This document shows positions 1 through 7,816 of a stretch of DNA of 14,739 nucleotides, one piece after another. The notes under the pieces are model-generated. The model searched no databases. It saw only the letters and a program-made list of their open reading frames with translations, and was not told the origin of the DNA. How positions within the stretch are numbered: position 1 is the first letter of the stretch; each line of letters begins with the position of its first letter. The DNA comes from Rhizobacter sp. Lineage in GTDB: Bacteria; Pseudomonadota; Gammaproteobacteria; Burkholderiales; Burkholderiaceae. The stretch covers positions 1 to 14,739 of the forward strand of contig JACMKW010000250.1 in assembly GCA_014379885.1 (NCBI GenBank). The letters run 5' to 3'. The position numbers were made by a program, and so were the translations under genes.

Positions 1-1351
1 CCTTGTCCATGTCGACCGGCTGCAGGTGCACGTTGTGCGCACGCCGCAGGGCAAAGTGCAGCATGCCGGCGCCGATGGTGTTGTTGGTCATCCGATCGAT
101 GAGGATGAACGCGCCGGTGTCGCGGTTGTCTTTGTAGGGGTCGAAGGCGATGGGCCGGTCGAGCGCCATGTTGCACACCCCGATCTCGTTCAGCTCGAGC
201 TTCTTGGCCGCCAGGTGCTCCATGGTGTTGACGTTCACCTTGTACTTGGGCTCGGTGACGGTGGCGCTGAGCGTGCGCGTGCCGATTTTCATCAGGTAGG
301 GCCGCCCGGGCAGCATGGCGTCTTCGGACATCCACACCAGCGCTGCCTCGAACTGGTCGGCCACCTCGGCCGGGCTGGCCGCCACCGAGATCATGTCGCC
401 GCGCGAGATGTCGACCTCGTCGGTGAGTGTCAGCGTGATCGACTGGCCGGCTACGGCCAGCGGCAGGTCGCCTGCAGCGGTGACGATGCGCGCCACGCGG
501 CTCTCACGGCCCGAGGGTTGCACACGAATGCGGTCGCCTGGCTTGATGGTGCCGCTGGCCACGGTGCCGCAAAAGCCTCGGAAGTCGAGGTGCGGCCGGT
601 TGACCCATTGCACCGGCATGCGAAAGGCGCAGGCCTGCTGGCGTGTCTCTTCGATGCCCACGGTTTCCAAGTAGCCCATCAGCGTGGTGCCGTGGTGCCA
701 CGGCATGCGGGCACTGCGTTCGATGATGTTGTCGCCACGCAATGCTGACAGCGGAATGGCAGTGATGTCTTCCAGCCCGAACTGCGCCGCGAAAGTGCGG
801 TACTCCTCGGTGATGCTGCGGAACACCTTTTCGGAATACTCCACCAGGTCCATCTTGTTGATGGCCAGCACCACCTTGCGAATACCGATCAGCGATACGA
901 GGTAGCTGTGGCGTCGCGTTTGCGTGAGGATGCCGCGCCGCGCGTCGACCAGGATCACCGCCACATCGGCCGTGGACGCGCCGGTGATCATGTTGCGCGT
1001 GTACTGCTCATGGCCGGGGGTGTCGGCCACGATGAACTTGCGCCGGTCAGTCGAGAAGAAGCGGTAGGCCACATCGATGGTGATGCCTTGTTCGCGCTCG
1101 GCGGCCAGGCCGTCCACCAGCAGCGCGAAGTCGATCTCGCCACCTTGTGTGCCCCACTTCTTGGAATCGGCCTCGATGGCCGCGAGCTGGTCGTCGAACA
1201 GCATCTTCGATTCATAGAGCAGGCGCCCGATGAGCGTGCTCTTGCCGTCATCGACGCTGCCGCAGGTGATGAAGCGCAGCAGGCTCTTGCGCTCGTGCTT
1301 GCGCAGGTATTGCTCGATGTCTGTTGCGATGAGGTCGGAAACGTGGGCCAT
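1..1351 (-). CDS. cysN: Sulfate adenylyltransferase subunit 1 (CysN), 3' end outside window
   Basis: This is the GTPase subunit of ATP sulfurylase. With CysD it makes adenosine 5'-phosphosulfate from ATP and sulfate in the cytoplasm, GTP hydrolysis driving the reaction. The frame is open from ATG at 1351 to the window edge, giving 450 complete codons. Translation-factor GTPase motifs are visible: GSVDDGKST (residues 31-39), EREQGIT (85-91), DTPGHEQY (110-117) and NKMD (165-168). Beta-barrel domains follow, ending in a typical MLHFALRRAHNVH stretch. E. coli CysN is about 475 residues, so only the tail is probably missing. A C-terminal APS kinase fusion (CysNC) cannot be excluded because the stop is not in the window. 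The gene lies 42 nt downstream of cysD. No clear Shine-Dalgarno precedes the ATG, so translation may depend on the upstream gene. Confidence 0.96.
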   Translation of the reverse strand, partial: MAHVSDLIATDIEQYLRKHERKSLLRFITCGSVDDGKSTLIGRLLYESKMLFDDQLAAIEADSKKWGTQGGEIDFALLVDGLAAEREQGITIDVAYRFFSTDRRKFIVADTPGHEQYTRNMITGASTADVAVILVDARRGILTQTRRHSYLVSLIGIRKVVLAINKMDLVEYSEKVFRSITEEYRTFAAQFGLEDITAIPLSALRGDNIIERSARMPWHHGTTLMGYLETVGIEETRQQACAFRMPVQWVNRPHLDFRGFCGTVASGTIKPGDRIRVQPSGRESRVARIVTAAGDLPLAVAGQSITLTLTDEVDISRGDMISVAASPAEVADQFEAALVWMSEDAMLPGRPYLMKIGTRTLSATVTEPKYKVNVNTMEHLAAKKLELNEIGVCNMALDRPIAFDPYKDNRDTGAFILIDRMTNNTIGAGMLHFALRRAHNVHLQPVDMDK

Positions 1352-1393
1352 GGTGTTGGTGCTCGGGTGCGCTGCGTGGCTTAGGGCAATAGC

Positions 1394-3214
1394 TTAGAAA
1401 TAGCCTTCTTGTTTCTTCTTTTCCATCGAGCCCGAGGAGTCGTGGTCGATCACGCGGCCCTGACGCTCGGAGGTGCGTGTGAGCAGCATCTCCTGGATGA
1501 TCTCGGGCAGCGTCTGTGCGGTGGACTCCACCGCACCGGTGAGCGGGTAGCAGCCCAGGGTGCGAAAGCGCACCTTGCGCATCTGCGGTGTTTCTCCGGC
1601 CTTGAGCGGCATGCGCTCGTCGTCGACCATGATCAGCGAGCCGTCGCGCTCCACCACCGGCCGCTCCTTGGCAAAGTACAAAGGCACGATGGGGATGTTC
1701 TCGAGGTAGATGTACTGCCAGACGTCGAGCTCGGTCCAGTTGGAGATGGGGAACACGCGCATCGACTCGCCCTTGTGCATGCGCGCGTTGTAGAGGTGCC
1801 AGAGCTCGGGGCGCTGGTTCTTCGGATCCCAGCGGTGCTGCGTCGAGCGGAAGGAGAAGATGCGTTCCTTGGCACGAGACTTTTCCTCGTCGCGCCGCGC
1901 GCCGCCGAACGCTGCGTCGAACCCATGCTGGCTCAACGCCTGTTTCAGGCCCTGCGTCTTCCACAGGTCAGTGTGGATCTGCGAGCCATGCACGAAGGGG
2001 CTGATGCCGAGAGCCACTGCTTCGGGGTTCTGGTGCACGAGCAGCTTCATGTCGCTCTCGGCGGCCATGCGCTCGCGCATGGCGTACATCTCGCGGAACT
2101 TCCAGGTCGTGTCAACGTGCAGCAGCGGGAACGGCGGCGGCGCGGGGAAGAAGGCTTTGCGTGCAAGGTGCAGCATCACCGAGCTGTCTTTGCCGATGGA
2201 GTACAGCATCACCGGGTTTTCGCACTCGGCCACCACCTCGCGCAGGATATGAATGCTTTCGGCCTCGAGGTGTTGCAGGTGGGTCAGCTTGGTGTTCATG
2301 GCAACGGGGGTCTCGCTAGGGGTCGAAATGGGGGCAGGCGCGCGCGGTGCACGTGCCCGTGTGGGTTCGGTCGGCGGTGCGCTCGGGGAGGGCGCCACCG
2401 CGAAGGGCGTGGGTTCAGCGGGCGATGCTGGTGCGGATACGGGGGTGCCGATGGGACAACCCCACACGGCAACGCGCGCAGAGGTGCTCAACGGCCAAGA
2501 CGACTTCGGCAGCTGCGGCGCATTCAGCGCGACGCACAACGGCGCTTCCAGTTCATCGGCCAGTAGCGACAGCAGCTGCCACAGCGCCTGCGCATTGACA
2601 TCACCCGGCAGGCAACCCCAGGCGACACGCCCCCTGAGGGTCTGCGCCCGCAATAAGGTGCTCGGGGTGCTGCTTGTATCGTCTGCAGCCATCGGTGTGG
2701 CGCAACACCACACCACCTGCGCAGCGCGCGAACGGGCGGTCTTGACCAGCTCAGGCAAGGTCGCCGCCCACCACGTGGCCCCGGCTTCGGTGGCGCTGGC
2801 CGCGCGCCGCCAGGGTTCGAGCGCCAGCCCCCAGCGCACGAGGTAGCGCGACAGCGTTCGGTCTTCGATCTGCAGGCCGAACTTTGTCTGGATCCATAGA
2901 GCGGTGTGGGCCAGAGTCCAAACGCCTGCACTTACTCCCACCGCTTCAGGGGCTTGCCGCAAGACCATGCGCAACGCATGCTCTTGCGCAGCATCCAGGA
3001 CGCGGCCTACCCCGTGTTTGCGTCCTCGCCCTTGCACCGGCACCGCGTCCCACCCACCGTCGAGGTAGGCCTTGTAGGCCGCAATGATGGTTGGGGCGCT
3101 CAGGCCAGTTTCTTGACGAATATCGGGCAGCGATCGACCCGCCGCACGCAGTTCTACCGCGCGCTTGCGACGCGCGTTCCACTGCTCAAGATTGACGGCT
3201 GCCTCGGAGTTCAT
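1394..3214 (-). CDS. cysD: IS630-like DNA-binding domain fused to sulfate adenylyltransferase subunit 2 (CysD)
   Basis: This is a 606-residue open frame. Residues 306-606 are a complete CysD (301 aa; E. coli CysD is 302) with the PP-loop SIGKDSS (339-345), the [15 protein letters not shown] segment and a normal C-terminal end. It is the catalytic subunit that adenylates sulfate. Residues 1-255 resemble an IS630-family transposase. There is a helix-turn-helix around [17 protein letters not shown] (27-43), then GGWDAVP and GRGRK. A winged-helix-like segment ([17 protein letters not shown], 98-114; [12 protein letters not shown], 119-130) follows, and then a DDE-like remnant. The expected catalytic acids are missing: VVWCCA (167-172) stands where an Asp is expected, and [11 protein letters not shown] (228-238) where DNA..H is expected. 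A Pro/Ala-rich linker (about 256-305) joins the halves. The ATG at 3214 lacks a strong ribosome site. CysD could also be made alone from the ATG at 2299. That the CysD half works as usual is well supported; a regulatory role for the N-terminal half is inference. Confidence 0.9.
   Translation of the reverse strand: MNSEAAVNLEQWNARRKRAVELRAAGRSLPDIRQETGLSAPTIIAAYKAYLDGGWDAVPVQGRGRKHGVGRVLDAAQEHALRMVLRQAPEAVGVSAGVWTLAHTALWIQTKFGLQIEDRTLSRYLVRWGLALEPWRRAASATEAGATWWAATLPELVKTARSRAAQVVWCCATPMAADDTSSTPSTLLRAQTLRGRVAWGCLPGDVNAQALWQLLSLLADELEAPLCVALNAPQLPKSSWPLSTSARVAVWGCPIGTPVSAPASPAEPTPFAVAPSPSAPPTEPTRARAPRAPAPISTPSETPVAMNTKLTHLQHLEAESIHILREVVAECENPVMLYSIGKDSSVMLHLARKAFFPAPPPFPLLHVDTTWKFREMYAMRERMAAESDMKLLVHQNPEAVALGISPFVHGSQIHTDLWKTQGLKQALSQHGFDAAFGGARRDEEKSRAKERIFSFRSTQHRWDPKNQRPELWHLYNARMHKGESMRVFPISNWTELDVWQYIYLENIPIVPLYFAKERPVVERDGSLIMVDDERMPLKAGETPQMRKVRFRTLGCYPLTGAVESTAQTLPEIIQEMLLTRTSERQGRVIDHDSSGSMEKKKQEGYF
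2297..2299 (-). other. Internal ATG at the canonical CysD start
   Basis: This ATG is codon 306 of the long frame and begins [21 protein letters not shown], where free-standing CysD proteins normally start. The bases just upstream read CCTAGCGAGACCCCCGTTGCC, with only a weak GAG as a possible ribosome site. Starting here would give a normal 301-residue CysD. An annotation pipeline could therefore choose either start. The linker-like codons upstream and the lack of any stop between the two halves favour at least some fused product. Confidence 0.5.
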
Positions 3215-3258
3215 TTGTAGTCAGTAAATATTTAATGTCTTTTGTACTTTTGCGGTTA

Positions 3259-3280
3259 GTGCATAAAGAACTTTGCGCAC
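3259..3280. promoter_or_regulatory. 22-bp imperfect palindrome, candidate operator
   Basis: The arms are GTGCATAAAG and CTTTGCGCAC around a 2-bp AA centre; 8 of 10 arm positions pair. The centre is about 55 bp from the cysD-fusion start and 46 bp from the cysQ start, so a bound protein could act on both promoters. The binding protein is unknown. A CysB-like regulator, or the DNA-binding half of the CysD fusion itself, are possibilities. Confidence 0.45.
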
Positions 3281-3304
3281 CTTAATCCAATCGCTTCTTC
3301 AAAC

Positions 3305-3310
3305 AAAGGA
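3305..3310 (+). promoter_or_regulatory. Ribosome binding site supporting the GTG start of cysQ
   Basis: AAAGGA lies 5 nt before the GTG at 3316. It supports this non-ATG start, which opens the protein MTLPPNSAGQWLES. Confidence 0.65.
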
Positions 3311-3315
3311 AATTT

Positions 3316-4089
3316 GTGACGCTTCCCCCCAATTCAGCGGGCCAGTGGCTCGAATCCATCGTCCAGATCGCACGCGATGCTGGCCAGGTGATCATGGCGG
3401 TCTACGCCACCGACTTCGGCACCCGTGGCAAGGCAGATGCCTCCCCCGTGACCGAGGCCGATGAAAAGGCAGAGGTTGTGATCACCGCCGCGCTGGCCAG
3501 GCTGACTCCAGACATTCCCATCGTGGCCGAAGAAGCCGTATCGGCAGGGCACATCCCGAAGGTGGGCGAACGCTTCTGGCTTGTCGATCCGCTTGACGGC
3601 ACCAAAGAGTTCATCAACCGCAACGGTGAGTTCACCGTGAACATCGCGCTCATCGAGCACGGCAAACCCACGCTGGGCGTGGTGCTGGCGCCGGCGTTGG
3701 GGCGTTTGTTCGCCGGGCACGTCGGCGCGGGTGCGTATGTGGAAGATGAAACGGGCCGCCGACCCATCCATTGCCGGGCGGTGCCGGCCGAAGGGCTGAC
3801 TGTGGTGGCCAGCCGCTCACACGGCGATGCTGCGGCCCTCGACCAGTTTCTGGCCGGGCGCAAGGTGGCTGCCTTGGCCAATGCCGGCTCGTCGCTGAAG
3901 TTGTGTTTGGTAGCAGCCGGTGAGGCCGATCTCTACCCGCGGCTGGGGCGCACCATGGAATGGGACATCGCCGCCGGCCATGCCGTGCTGGCGGCAGCAG
4001 GCGGCAAGGTGGAAACCTTGGGCGGCGTGGAATTGCGCTACGGCAAGCCGGGTTTCGACAACCCGCATTTCTCGGCCAGCGCGGCTTAG
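3316..4089 (+). CDS. cysQ: 3'(2'),5'-bisphosphate nucleotidase (CysQ), inositol monophosphatase family
   Basis: This enzyme removes the 3'-phosphate from 3'-phosphoadenosine 5'-phosphate (PAP), the by-product of PAPS use, giving AMP. Relatives may also accept PAPS or inositol phosphates. The 257-residue length is normal for the family. Metal-binding motifs are present: AEE (71-73), DPLDGT (91-96) and WDIAAGHAVL (216-225), plus the N-terminal PVTEAD (44-49). The start is GTG with a good upstream AAAGGA. The gene is divergent from the cysD fusion and convergent with the FAD-protein gene, with only 23 nt between their stops. Its place beside cysDN supports a sulfur-assimilation role. The exact substrate is inferred from family and context. 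Confidence 0.92.
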   Translation: MTLPPNSAGQWLESIVQIARDAGQVIMAVYATDFGTRGKADASPVTEADEKAEVVITAALARLTPDIPIVAEEAVSAGHIPKVGERFWLVDPLDGTKEFINRNGEFTVNIALIEHGKPTLGVVLAPALGRLFAGHVGAGAYVEDETGRRPIHCRAVPAEGLTVVASRSHGDAAALDQFLAGRKVAALANAGSSLKLCLVAAGEADLYPRLGRTMEWDIAAGHAVLAAAGGKVETLGGVELRYGKPGFDNPHFSASAA

Positions 4090-4112
4090 CCAGGCCAGCG
4101 CCTCAAGCGGCT

Positions 4113-5507
4113 CTAAGGTGTGTCAAGGCGCTCAGCACACAGCGTCTCGGCCAGCACCCTTGCATGCCGCCGCAGCTCGGGCACGGCGGTGCACTCCCAG
4201 TAGCGGGCGCGCAAGAAGGGGCCGATGTAGCGCAGCACCGGCGAGGCGAACCCATCAGCCCCTTGCAATGCGTAGTCGTCCGCGACGGCAAGGCCCAGGC
4301 CCAGCGTGTCGGGTGTGACCAGCCCACTGGCCAGCAGCGACTGCATCAGCGGTTCGCGGGCGCGCTTCAGGTCGGTGCTGGGGCCGGTACAGTTGATGAC
4401 GTGAGCCACAGGCAGCGACACGGGTGCGCCACCGCCGCGCGGCCGGTAGATCGCGTTCAGCCCCTTGGATCCGTCAGCTTGCAGTGCCTGCAGCCGACCG
4501 GCCTGCACGCGCAGGCGGCCTTGCTGCAACAAGACTTGCAAACGTTCGTTGAGTGCCGGGGCCAGGCGGTGCCGGTGTACGTCCCAGTGGGTTTGCAGGT
4601 GGCGCAAGAATTGAGCGCGCTGGCGATCGTCCAGGCGCTGCCAGAGGGTGGGCGTTGCGGTGCGCAGAGAGGCCAGTGTTTCGCGCCAGTCGATGCCTTG
4701 GGCTGCAAGCGCATGGCACTGCGCGCGAATCACCCGCAGCCAGTGCGGCAAATGGGGTGGGCCGGCCAGCAACTCGTCGGGCAGCGTGATGCCGATGGGT
4801 GGCGCCCCTCCGGTGCGATGGGGCTGCGGCAGCAGGCCGCGGCGCGACAGCGTCACCATCGGCCCACGGTGGCCGTGCGCTTCAAGGGCGAGCGCGATGT
4901 CCACCATGGTCAGGCCGCTGCCGAGCAGCAGCACGGGGTCGTCTGGCGCCACGTGGGCCAGCGCATCGGCACGCCAGGGGTCTCGCACATAGTGGGGGCT
5001 GCCGAGCGCACTTGCATCGTCCAGGCGAGGGTCGGCTGGGGCAAAGTGCCCCAATGCCAGCACCACGCGGTCGGCACGCAAGGGTGGGGCGTGGCCCAGT
5101 TGCAAGACCGTGGCGTGCTTGTCGATGTCCATCGATTGCACGTGCTCGCACAGGTGCTCGAAGCGCTGTGGCTCCGACAACGCGGACTGCTCACTCTGCA
5201 GCGTCCATTCGAGGTAGTCGCCATACAGCTCGCGGCGCACGAAGCTGCCGGCCTGAAGCCCCGCTTCGCGCTGCTGGGCGTAGCGCAGGAAATGGCCTTC
5301 ATCGTCTTCGAAGGCGCTCATGCGCGCGGCCGGCACATTGAGCACGTGGTCGGCGCTGCGGGTGCCATACGCTACACCGCGGGCCAGCAAGCCCGAGCGG
5401 TTGACCAGCACGATCTTCAGGTCGGCTTGTACCGCGCGGCGCATCAGGTGAACGGCAGTCAGCGTGCCGCTCAGGCCGCCACCGACGATGACAATGGTGC
5501 GTGTCAT
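4113..5507 (-). CDS. FAD/NAD(P)-binding protein, YdhS-like
   Basis: This is a 464-residue flavoprotein with two dinucleotide-binding folds. The first is IVIVGGGLSG (5-14) for FAD at the N-terminus, and the second is LLLGSGLTMVD (193-203) in the middle. VLALGHF (149-155) and NCTGPSTDL (372-380) are typical of flavin oxidoreductase folds. The tail YIGPFLRARYWECTAVPEL resembles the end of the FAD-NAD(P)-binding family that includes E. coli YdhS, whose reaction is unknown to me. The ATG at 5507 overlaps the stop of the preceding gene as ATGA, so the two are probably translationally coupled. It is the last gene of the exopolysaccharide run. It could modify a sugar or lipid, or could be unrelated to the polymer. 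The substrate cannot be read from the sequence. Confidence 0.85.
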   Translation of the reverse strand: MTRTIVIVGGGLSGTLTAVHLMRRAVQADLKIVLVNRSGLLARGVAYGTRSADHVLNVPAARMSAFEDDEGHFLRYAQQREAGLQAGSFVRRELYGDYLEWTLQSEQSALSEPQRFEHLCEHVQSMDIDKHATVLQLGHAPPLRADRVVLALGHFAPADPRLDDASALGSPHYVRDPWRADALAHVAPDDPVLLLGSGLTMVDIALALEAHGHRGPMVTLSRRGLLPQPHRTGGAPPIGITLPDELLAGPPHLPHWLRVIRAQCHALAAQGIDWRETLASLRTATPTLWQRLDDRQRAQFLRHLQTHWDVHRHRLAPALNERLQVLLQQGRLRVQAGRLQALQADGSKGLNAIYRPRGGGAPVSLPVAHVINCTGPSTDLKRAREPLMQSLLASGLVTPDTLGLGLAVADDYALQGADGFASPVLRYIGPFLRARYWECTAVPELRRHARVLAETLCAERLDTP

Positions 5508-6430
5508 GAGCGGGCCAGCTTCGGGTTGCCGGAGCGGAACAGCGCTTCGGCCTCGCTGCGAACAGGGGCGGAATAGTTGCTGTCACCATAGACCACGGTG
5601 CCCAGCGTGCCGGAAACACCCACCCAGTTCAAAGGCATGTGCCACACCTTGGCGCTTGGGAAACCCTTCAGGGCGTCGAAAAACACGTTCTCCAGGAAGT
5701 AGCCATTGGCGTCATCGGCGCGCATGTAAACCTGCTTCAGGTGCTGCTTGTAGAAGCCAATGTCGCATTTGAAAAATCTGGTATTCACCCAGACGGGCAA
5801 TCTCAGTGCCTGGCTGATGTGGGGCCTGAGACGGGCAAATGGATCGGCCAGCAGGGGTTGGTTCTTCAACACCGACCCTGCTCGGAGAACACCGCGGGCC
5901 AGGTACTTCTTCAGCTGGGGTTCGAGCTTGTAATAGTCTTCAATGAAGAGTTGGTCGCGGTCTTGCGTGCTGGCTGCTACTCGGTCGAATGCGGGCAGGA
6001 ACAGGCGGCCGGTGGCCTTGTAAAACCTCGTGGCCCGGGCGAGCAACCTGGAGTTGTCGACGGCGTACTCGATGATCTTGCCTTCGCCATAGCCCTTGCC
6101 ATAACGTTGCGCTTCGCTGTTGCCCGAGAACTTCAGAACTTCGAGGTCTTTCCCGAGGCTTTGGGCCAGCTCGACCAGCACGGTGAAATCAACCTCGGTG
6201 GCGGTGTTTTCGCAGAGCACGATGTTTTTGGCACCCGACGAACGAATCCAGCTGATCAGTGCGCAGAAGTATTGGATGGCTCGCTCTTGACCGTCGGCAA
6301 CTGCGACAAAGGGCACGGCACCAGGGGTGATGGCCGCTGTCAGCAGAAGGGGATCTTCGGTCAAGGGATGGGACATAAAGAAGCGGGCAATGGGGTGCCC
6401 CATGCTCTCGGCCATGGGTACTGGCGTCAA
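5504..6430 (-). CDS. Unrecognised protein of the exopolysaccharide operon, possibly glycosyltransferase-like
   Basis: This is a 308-residue soluble protein with no signal peptide or membrane segment. I do not recognise a named family with confidence. Conserved-looking stretches are FVAVADGQERAIQYF (41-55), IVLCENTATEVDF (70-82), RYGKGYGEGKIIEYA (109-123), FYKATGRLF (136-144) and DDANGYFLENVFFDAL (239-254). The pattern of a stretch like KGYGEG followed by F.K.TGR, and a late D..GYFLE segment, recalls uncharacterised proteins of surface-polysaccharide loci. A nucleotide-sugar transferase role is a guess. The longest start is TTG at 6430, 15 nt after the flippase stop, with GGGA directly against it. 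ATG at 6415 and 6403 are equally defensible. It overlaps the FAD-protein gene by 4 nt (ATGA), suggesting linked functions. Confidence 0.8.
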   Translation of the reverse strand: MTPVPMAESMGHPIARFFMSHPLTEDPLLLTAAITPGAVPFVAVADGQERAIQYFCALISWIRSSGAKNIVLCENTATEVDFTVLVELAQSLGKDLEVLKFSGNSEAQRYGKGYGEGKIIEYAVDNSRLLARATRFYKATGRLFLPAFDRVAASTQDRDQLFIEDYYKLEPQLKKYLARGVLRAGSVLKNQPLLADPFARLRPHISQALRLPVWVNTRFFKCDIGFYKQHLKQVYMRADDANGYFLENVFFDALKGFPSAKVWHMPLNWVGVSGTLGTVVYGDSNYSAPVRSEAEALFRSGNPKLARS

Positions 6431-6445
6431 TCCCGTGGGCAGGTG

Positions 6446-7810
6446 TCAGGCCTTCAAGTGCGCGACCGACCAGACCGCCATGTATCCGAGCGACAGGCCA
6501 ACCGTGATGGAGACTGGCAGCACCCAGTCATTGCGAACATGGTTCAAACCGTTTTTGGCTCTGAACCAGATTGCAAGTGGCCAATTAACGAACGAACTGA
6601 GAACGATCGCTGCCAGAGCGCCATCCAGTTGCGCCACCTGGTAGCCAATGGGAATCCCCACCAGAAGCACAAGCACACGTGGCAGCGTCGCGGCAGGCAA
6701 CAGTGCCGTGCGCCCCATCGCCATGTAGATCTGTTCCACGACCAGAAACCGCGCACCGACCGCTCCGATGGCCAGCAGGGCGAATATGTGGCCAGCGGCG
6801 TGGTAGCGGGAGTCGTAGAGGGTGTGAATGATGAGGTCGCTGGCAATGAACATGAAGCCGGCGAGACCACCGATGCACAGGTCAGTGAGCTGCTGAAACT
6901 TTCTGTAGATCTCGCTCAGCTCGTGTGGGCGTTTGTTCACGACTTCGCTGAACACGGGCAGAAGCACCCGGCCCAAGACCGCCTGGATTGCCCCCGAGGC
7001 GATGCTGGTCAGTCCGAGCGCGATGGAGTAGAGGCCCAGAGTGGTGGTGTCGATGAGGCCACCCAGCAGCATGCGGTCGCCGTTCATGGCCACAAAACCG
7101 AGGCCAGAAGAGACGATGACCCACTTGCCCTTGTGCAGCAGCTCGTTCATCGCCTGCGGCTCCAGCCTGAAGCGTGCACGCGGGCCGCTCAGGAACTGGT
7201 GGCCGACCGCGCAACGCAGCACCGAGGAGATAAGGTTGCCAGCTACCAGCGACCAGATCGAACCCGTGAGGTACGCGCCGACGATCATTACCGCGAGCGC
7301 CACGAAGCGGGCACCGATGTCCATCACCGAGATGCGATGCATCTCGAGGTTTCTCTCGGCCAGCTTGCCGTTGACGGTGCCAAAGCCGTCGATCACCATG
7401 GCAAAGGTGGACCCCACGAGCAACAGGGGCAAGCGTGGATCGGCGTAGACCGTCCCGGCGATAAACCAGTGCTGGGCTTGCCCAAACAGAATCCCGAGCG
7501 CAGCCAACGAGGCAATCGCCCAGATGCCCACGCCGCGCATCGCCTGCAAGGTCCAGGCGGTGTTGAGAAACTCTTTCTCGGCGCCGCGCGGGCTTTGCAC
7601 GATGATGGTTCCGCTGCCGATGTCGGACAGCAGGTTCAGCGCCAGCATCAGCGTTGAAACCACCGCCATCAACCCGAACGCTTCGGGCATCAGCAGGCGC
7701 GCCAGCAACAAGTTGCCAATGAGCCGCATGACCTGGCCGACGACGTGCCCGCCTCCCACCCACGCGCCTGCACGCAGGCTGCGACGCCTCAGGGATGCCG
7801 GGACCTTCAT
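6446..7810 (-). CDS. Oligosaccharide flippase, Wzx-type polysaccharide biosynthesis protein
   Basis: This is a 454-residue multi-pass inner-membrane protein of the MOP/PST superfamily. It moves lipid-linked oligosaccharide repeat units from the cytoplasmic to the periplasmic face. The N-terminus is characteristic: a basic start (SLRRRSLRAGAWVGGG), then VGQVMRLIGNLLLARLLMP and FGLMAVVSTLMLALNLLSDIG. Alternating hydrophobic segments run through the protein to LGYMAVWSVAHLKA. The length is normal for the family. The ATG lies 6 nt after the xrtB stop, and AAGGA inside the xrtB end can serve as ribosome site. Being between xrtB and the unknown gene, it fits export of the polymer made by this locus. 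The substrate is unknown. Confidence 0.92.
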   Translation of the reverse strand: MKVPASLRRRSLRAGAWVGGGHVVGQVMRLIGNLLLARLLMPEAFGLMAVVSTLMLALNLLSDIGSGTIIVQSPRGAEKEFLNTAWTLQAMRGVGIWAIASLAALGILFGQAQHWFIAGTVYADPRLPLLLVGSTFAMVIDGFGTVNGKLAERNLEMHRISVMDIGARFVALAVMIVGAYLTGSIWSLVAGNLISSVLRCAVGHQFLSGPRARFRLEPQAMNELLHKGKWVIVSSGLGFVAMNGDRMLLGGLIDTTTLGLYSIALGLTSIASGAIQAVLGRVLLPVFSEVVNKRPHELSEIYRKFQQLTDLCIGGLAGFMFIASDLIIHTLYDSRYHAAGHIFALLAIGAVGARFLVVEQIYMAMGRTALLPAATLPRVLVLLVGIPIGYQVAQLDGALAAIVLSSFVNWPLAIWFRAKNGLNHVRNDWVLPVSITVGLSLGYMAVWSVAHLKA

Positions 7811-7816
7811 GGGTGC

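Larger units (their letters stand above)
3215..3315. promoter_or_regulatory. Divergent cysD/cysQ promoter region
   Basis: This is a 101-bp gap between the divergent cysD-fusion and cysQ starts, visibly AT-rich against its GC-rich surroundings. It holds a 10-bp perfect palindrome TAAATATTTA (3225-3234) and a larger imperfect palindrome listed separately. On the minus strand TTAAAT (3237-3232) is a possible -10 element for cysD without a good -35, as is common for activator-dependent promoters. If used, the leader would be only about 10 nt. On the plus strand TAAAGA near 3264-3269 is a weak -10 candidate for cysQ. Sulfur-assimilation promoters in proteobacteria are usually under LysR-type regulators such as CysB, but no consensus site can be asserted from sequence alone. 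Confidence 0.55.

Noticed and set aside
1..1351. CysNC fusion with APS kinase
   Set aside because: The window ends before the C-terminus, so neither a stop nor an APS kinase domain can be seen.
1409..2566. A 385-codon open frame opposite cysD
   Set aside because: The opposite strand encodes an unmistakable CysD; this frame is its antisense shadow.
2300..3214. An intact IS630 insertion sequence
   Set aside because: The catalytic DDE residues are absent, the DDE-like region is truncated into a Pro-rich linker, and I saw no terminal inverted repeats or TA duplication around it.
4097..4132. Inverted repeat AGCGCCT/AGGCGCT at the convergent cysQ/FAD gene ends, as a bidirectional terminator
   Set aside because: Arms are only 7 bp with a 22-nt loop, one arm lies in the coding end of the minus-strand gene, and there is no T-run.
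3960..5576. A 538-codon open frame on the plus strand
   Set aside because: It begins inside cysQ in another frame and then lies opposite the well-supported FAD/NAD(P)-binding protein gene. No recognisable domain.
5639..7657. A 672-codon open frame on the plus strand
   Set aside because: It lies opposite the flippase gene and the unrecognised gene. Its translation is rich in His, Gln, Arg and Gly with no membrane segments or motifs, as expected for an antisense frame in GC-rich DNA.
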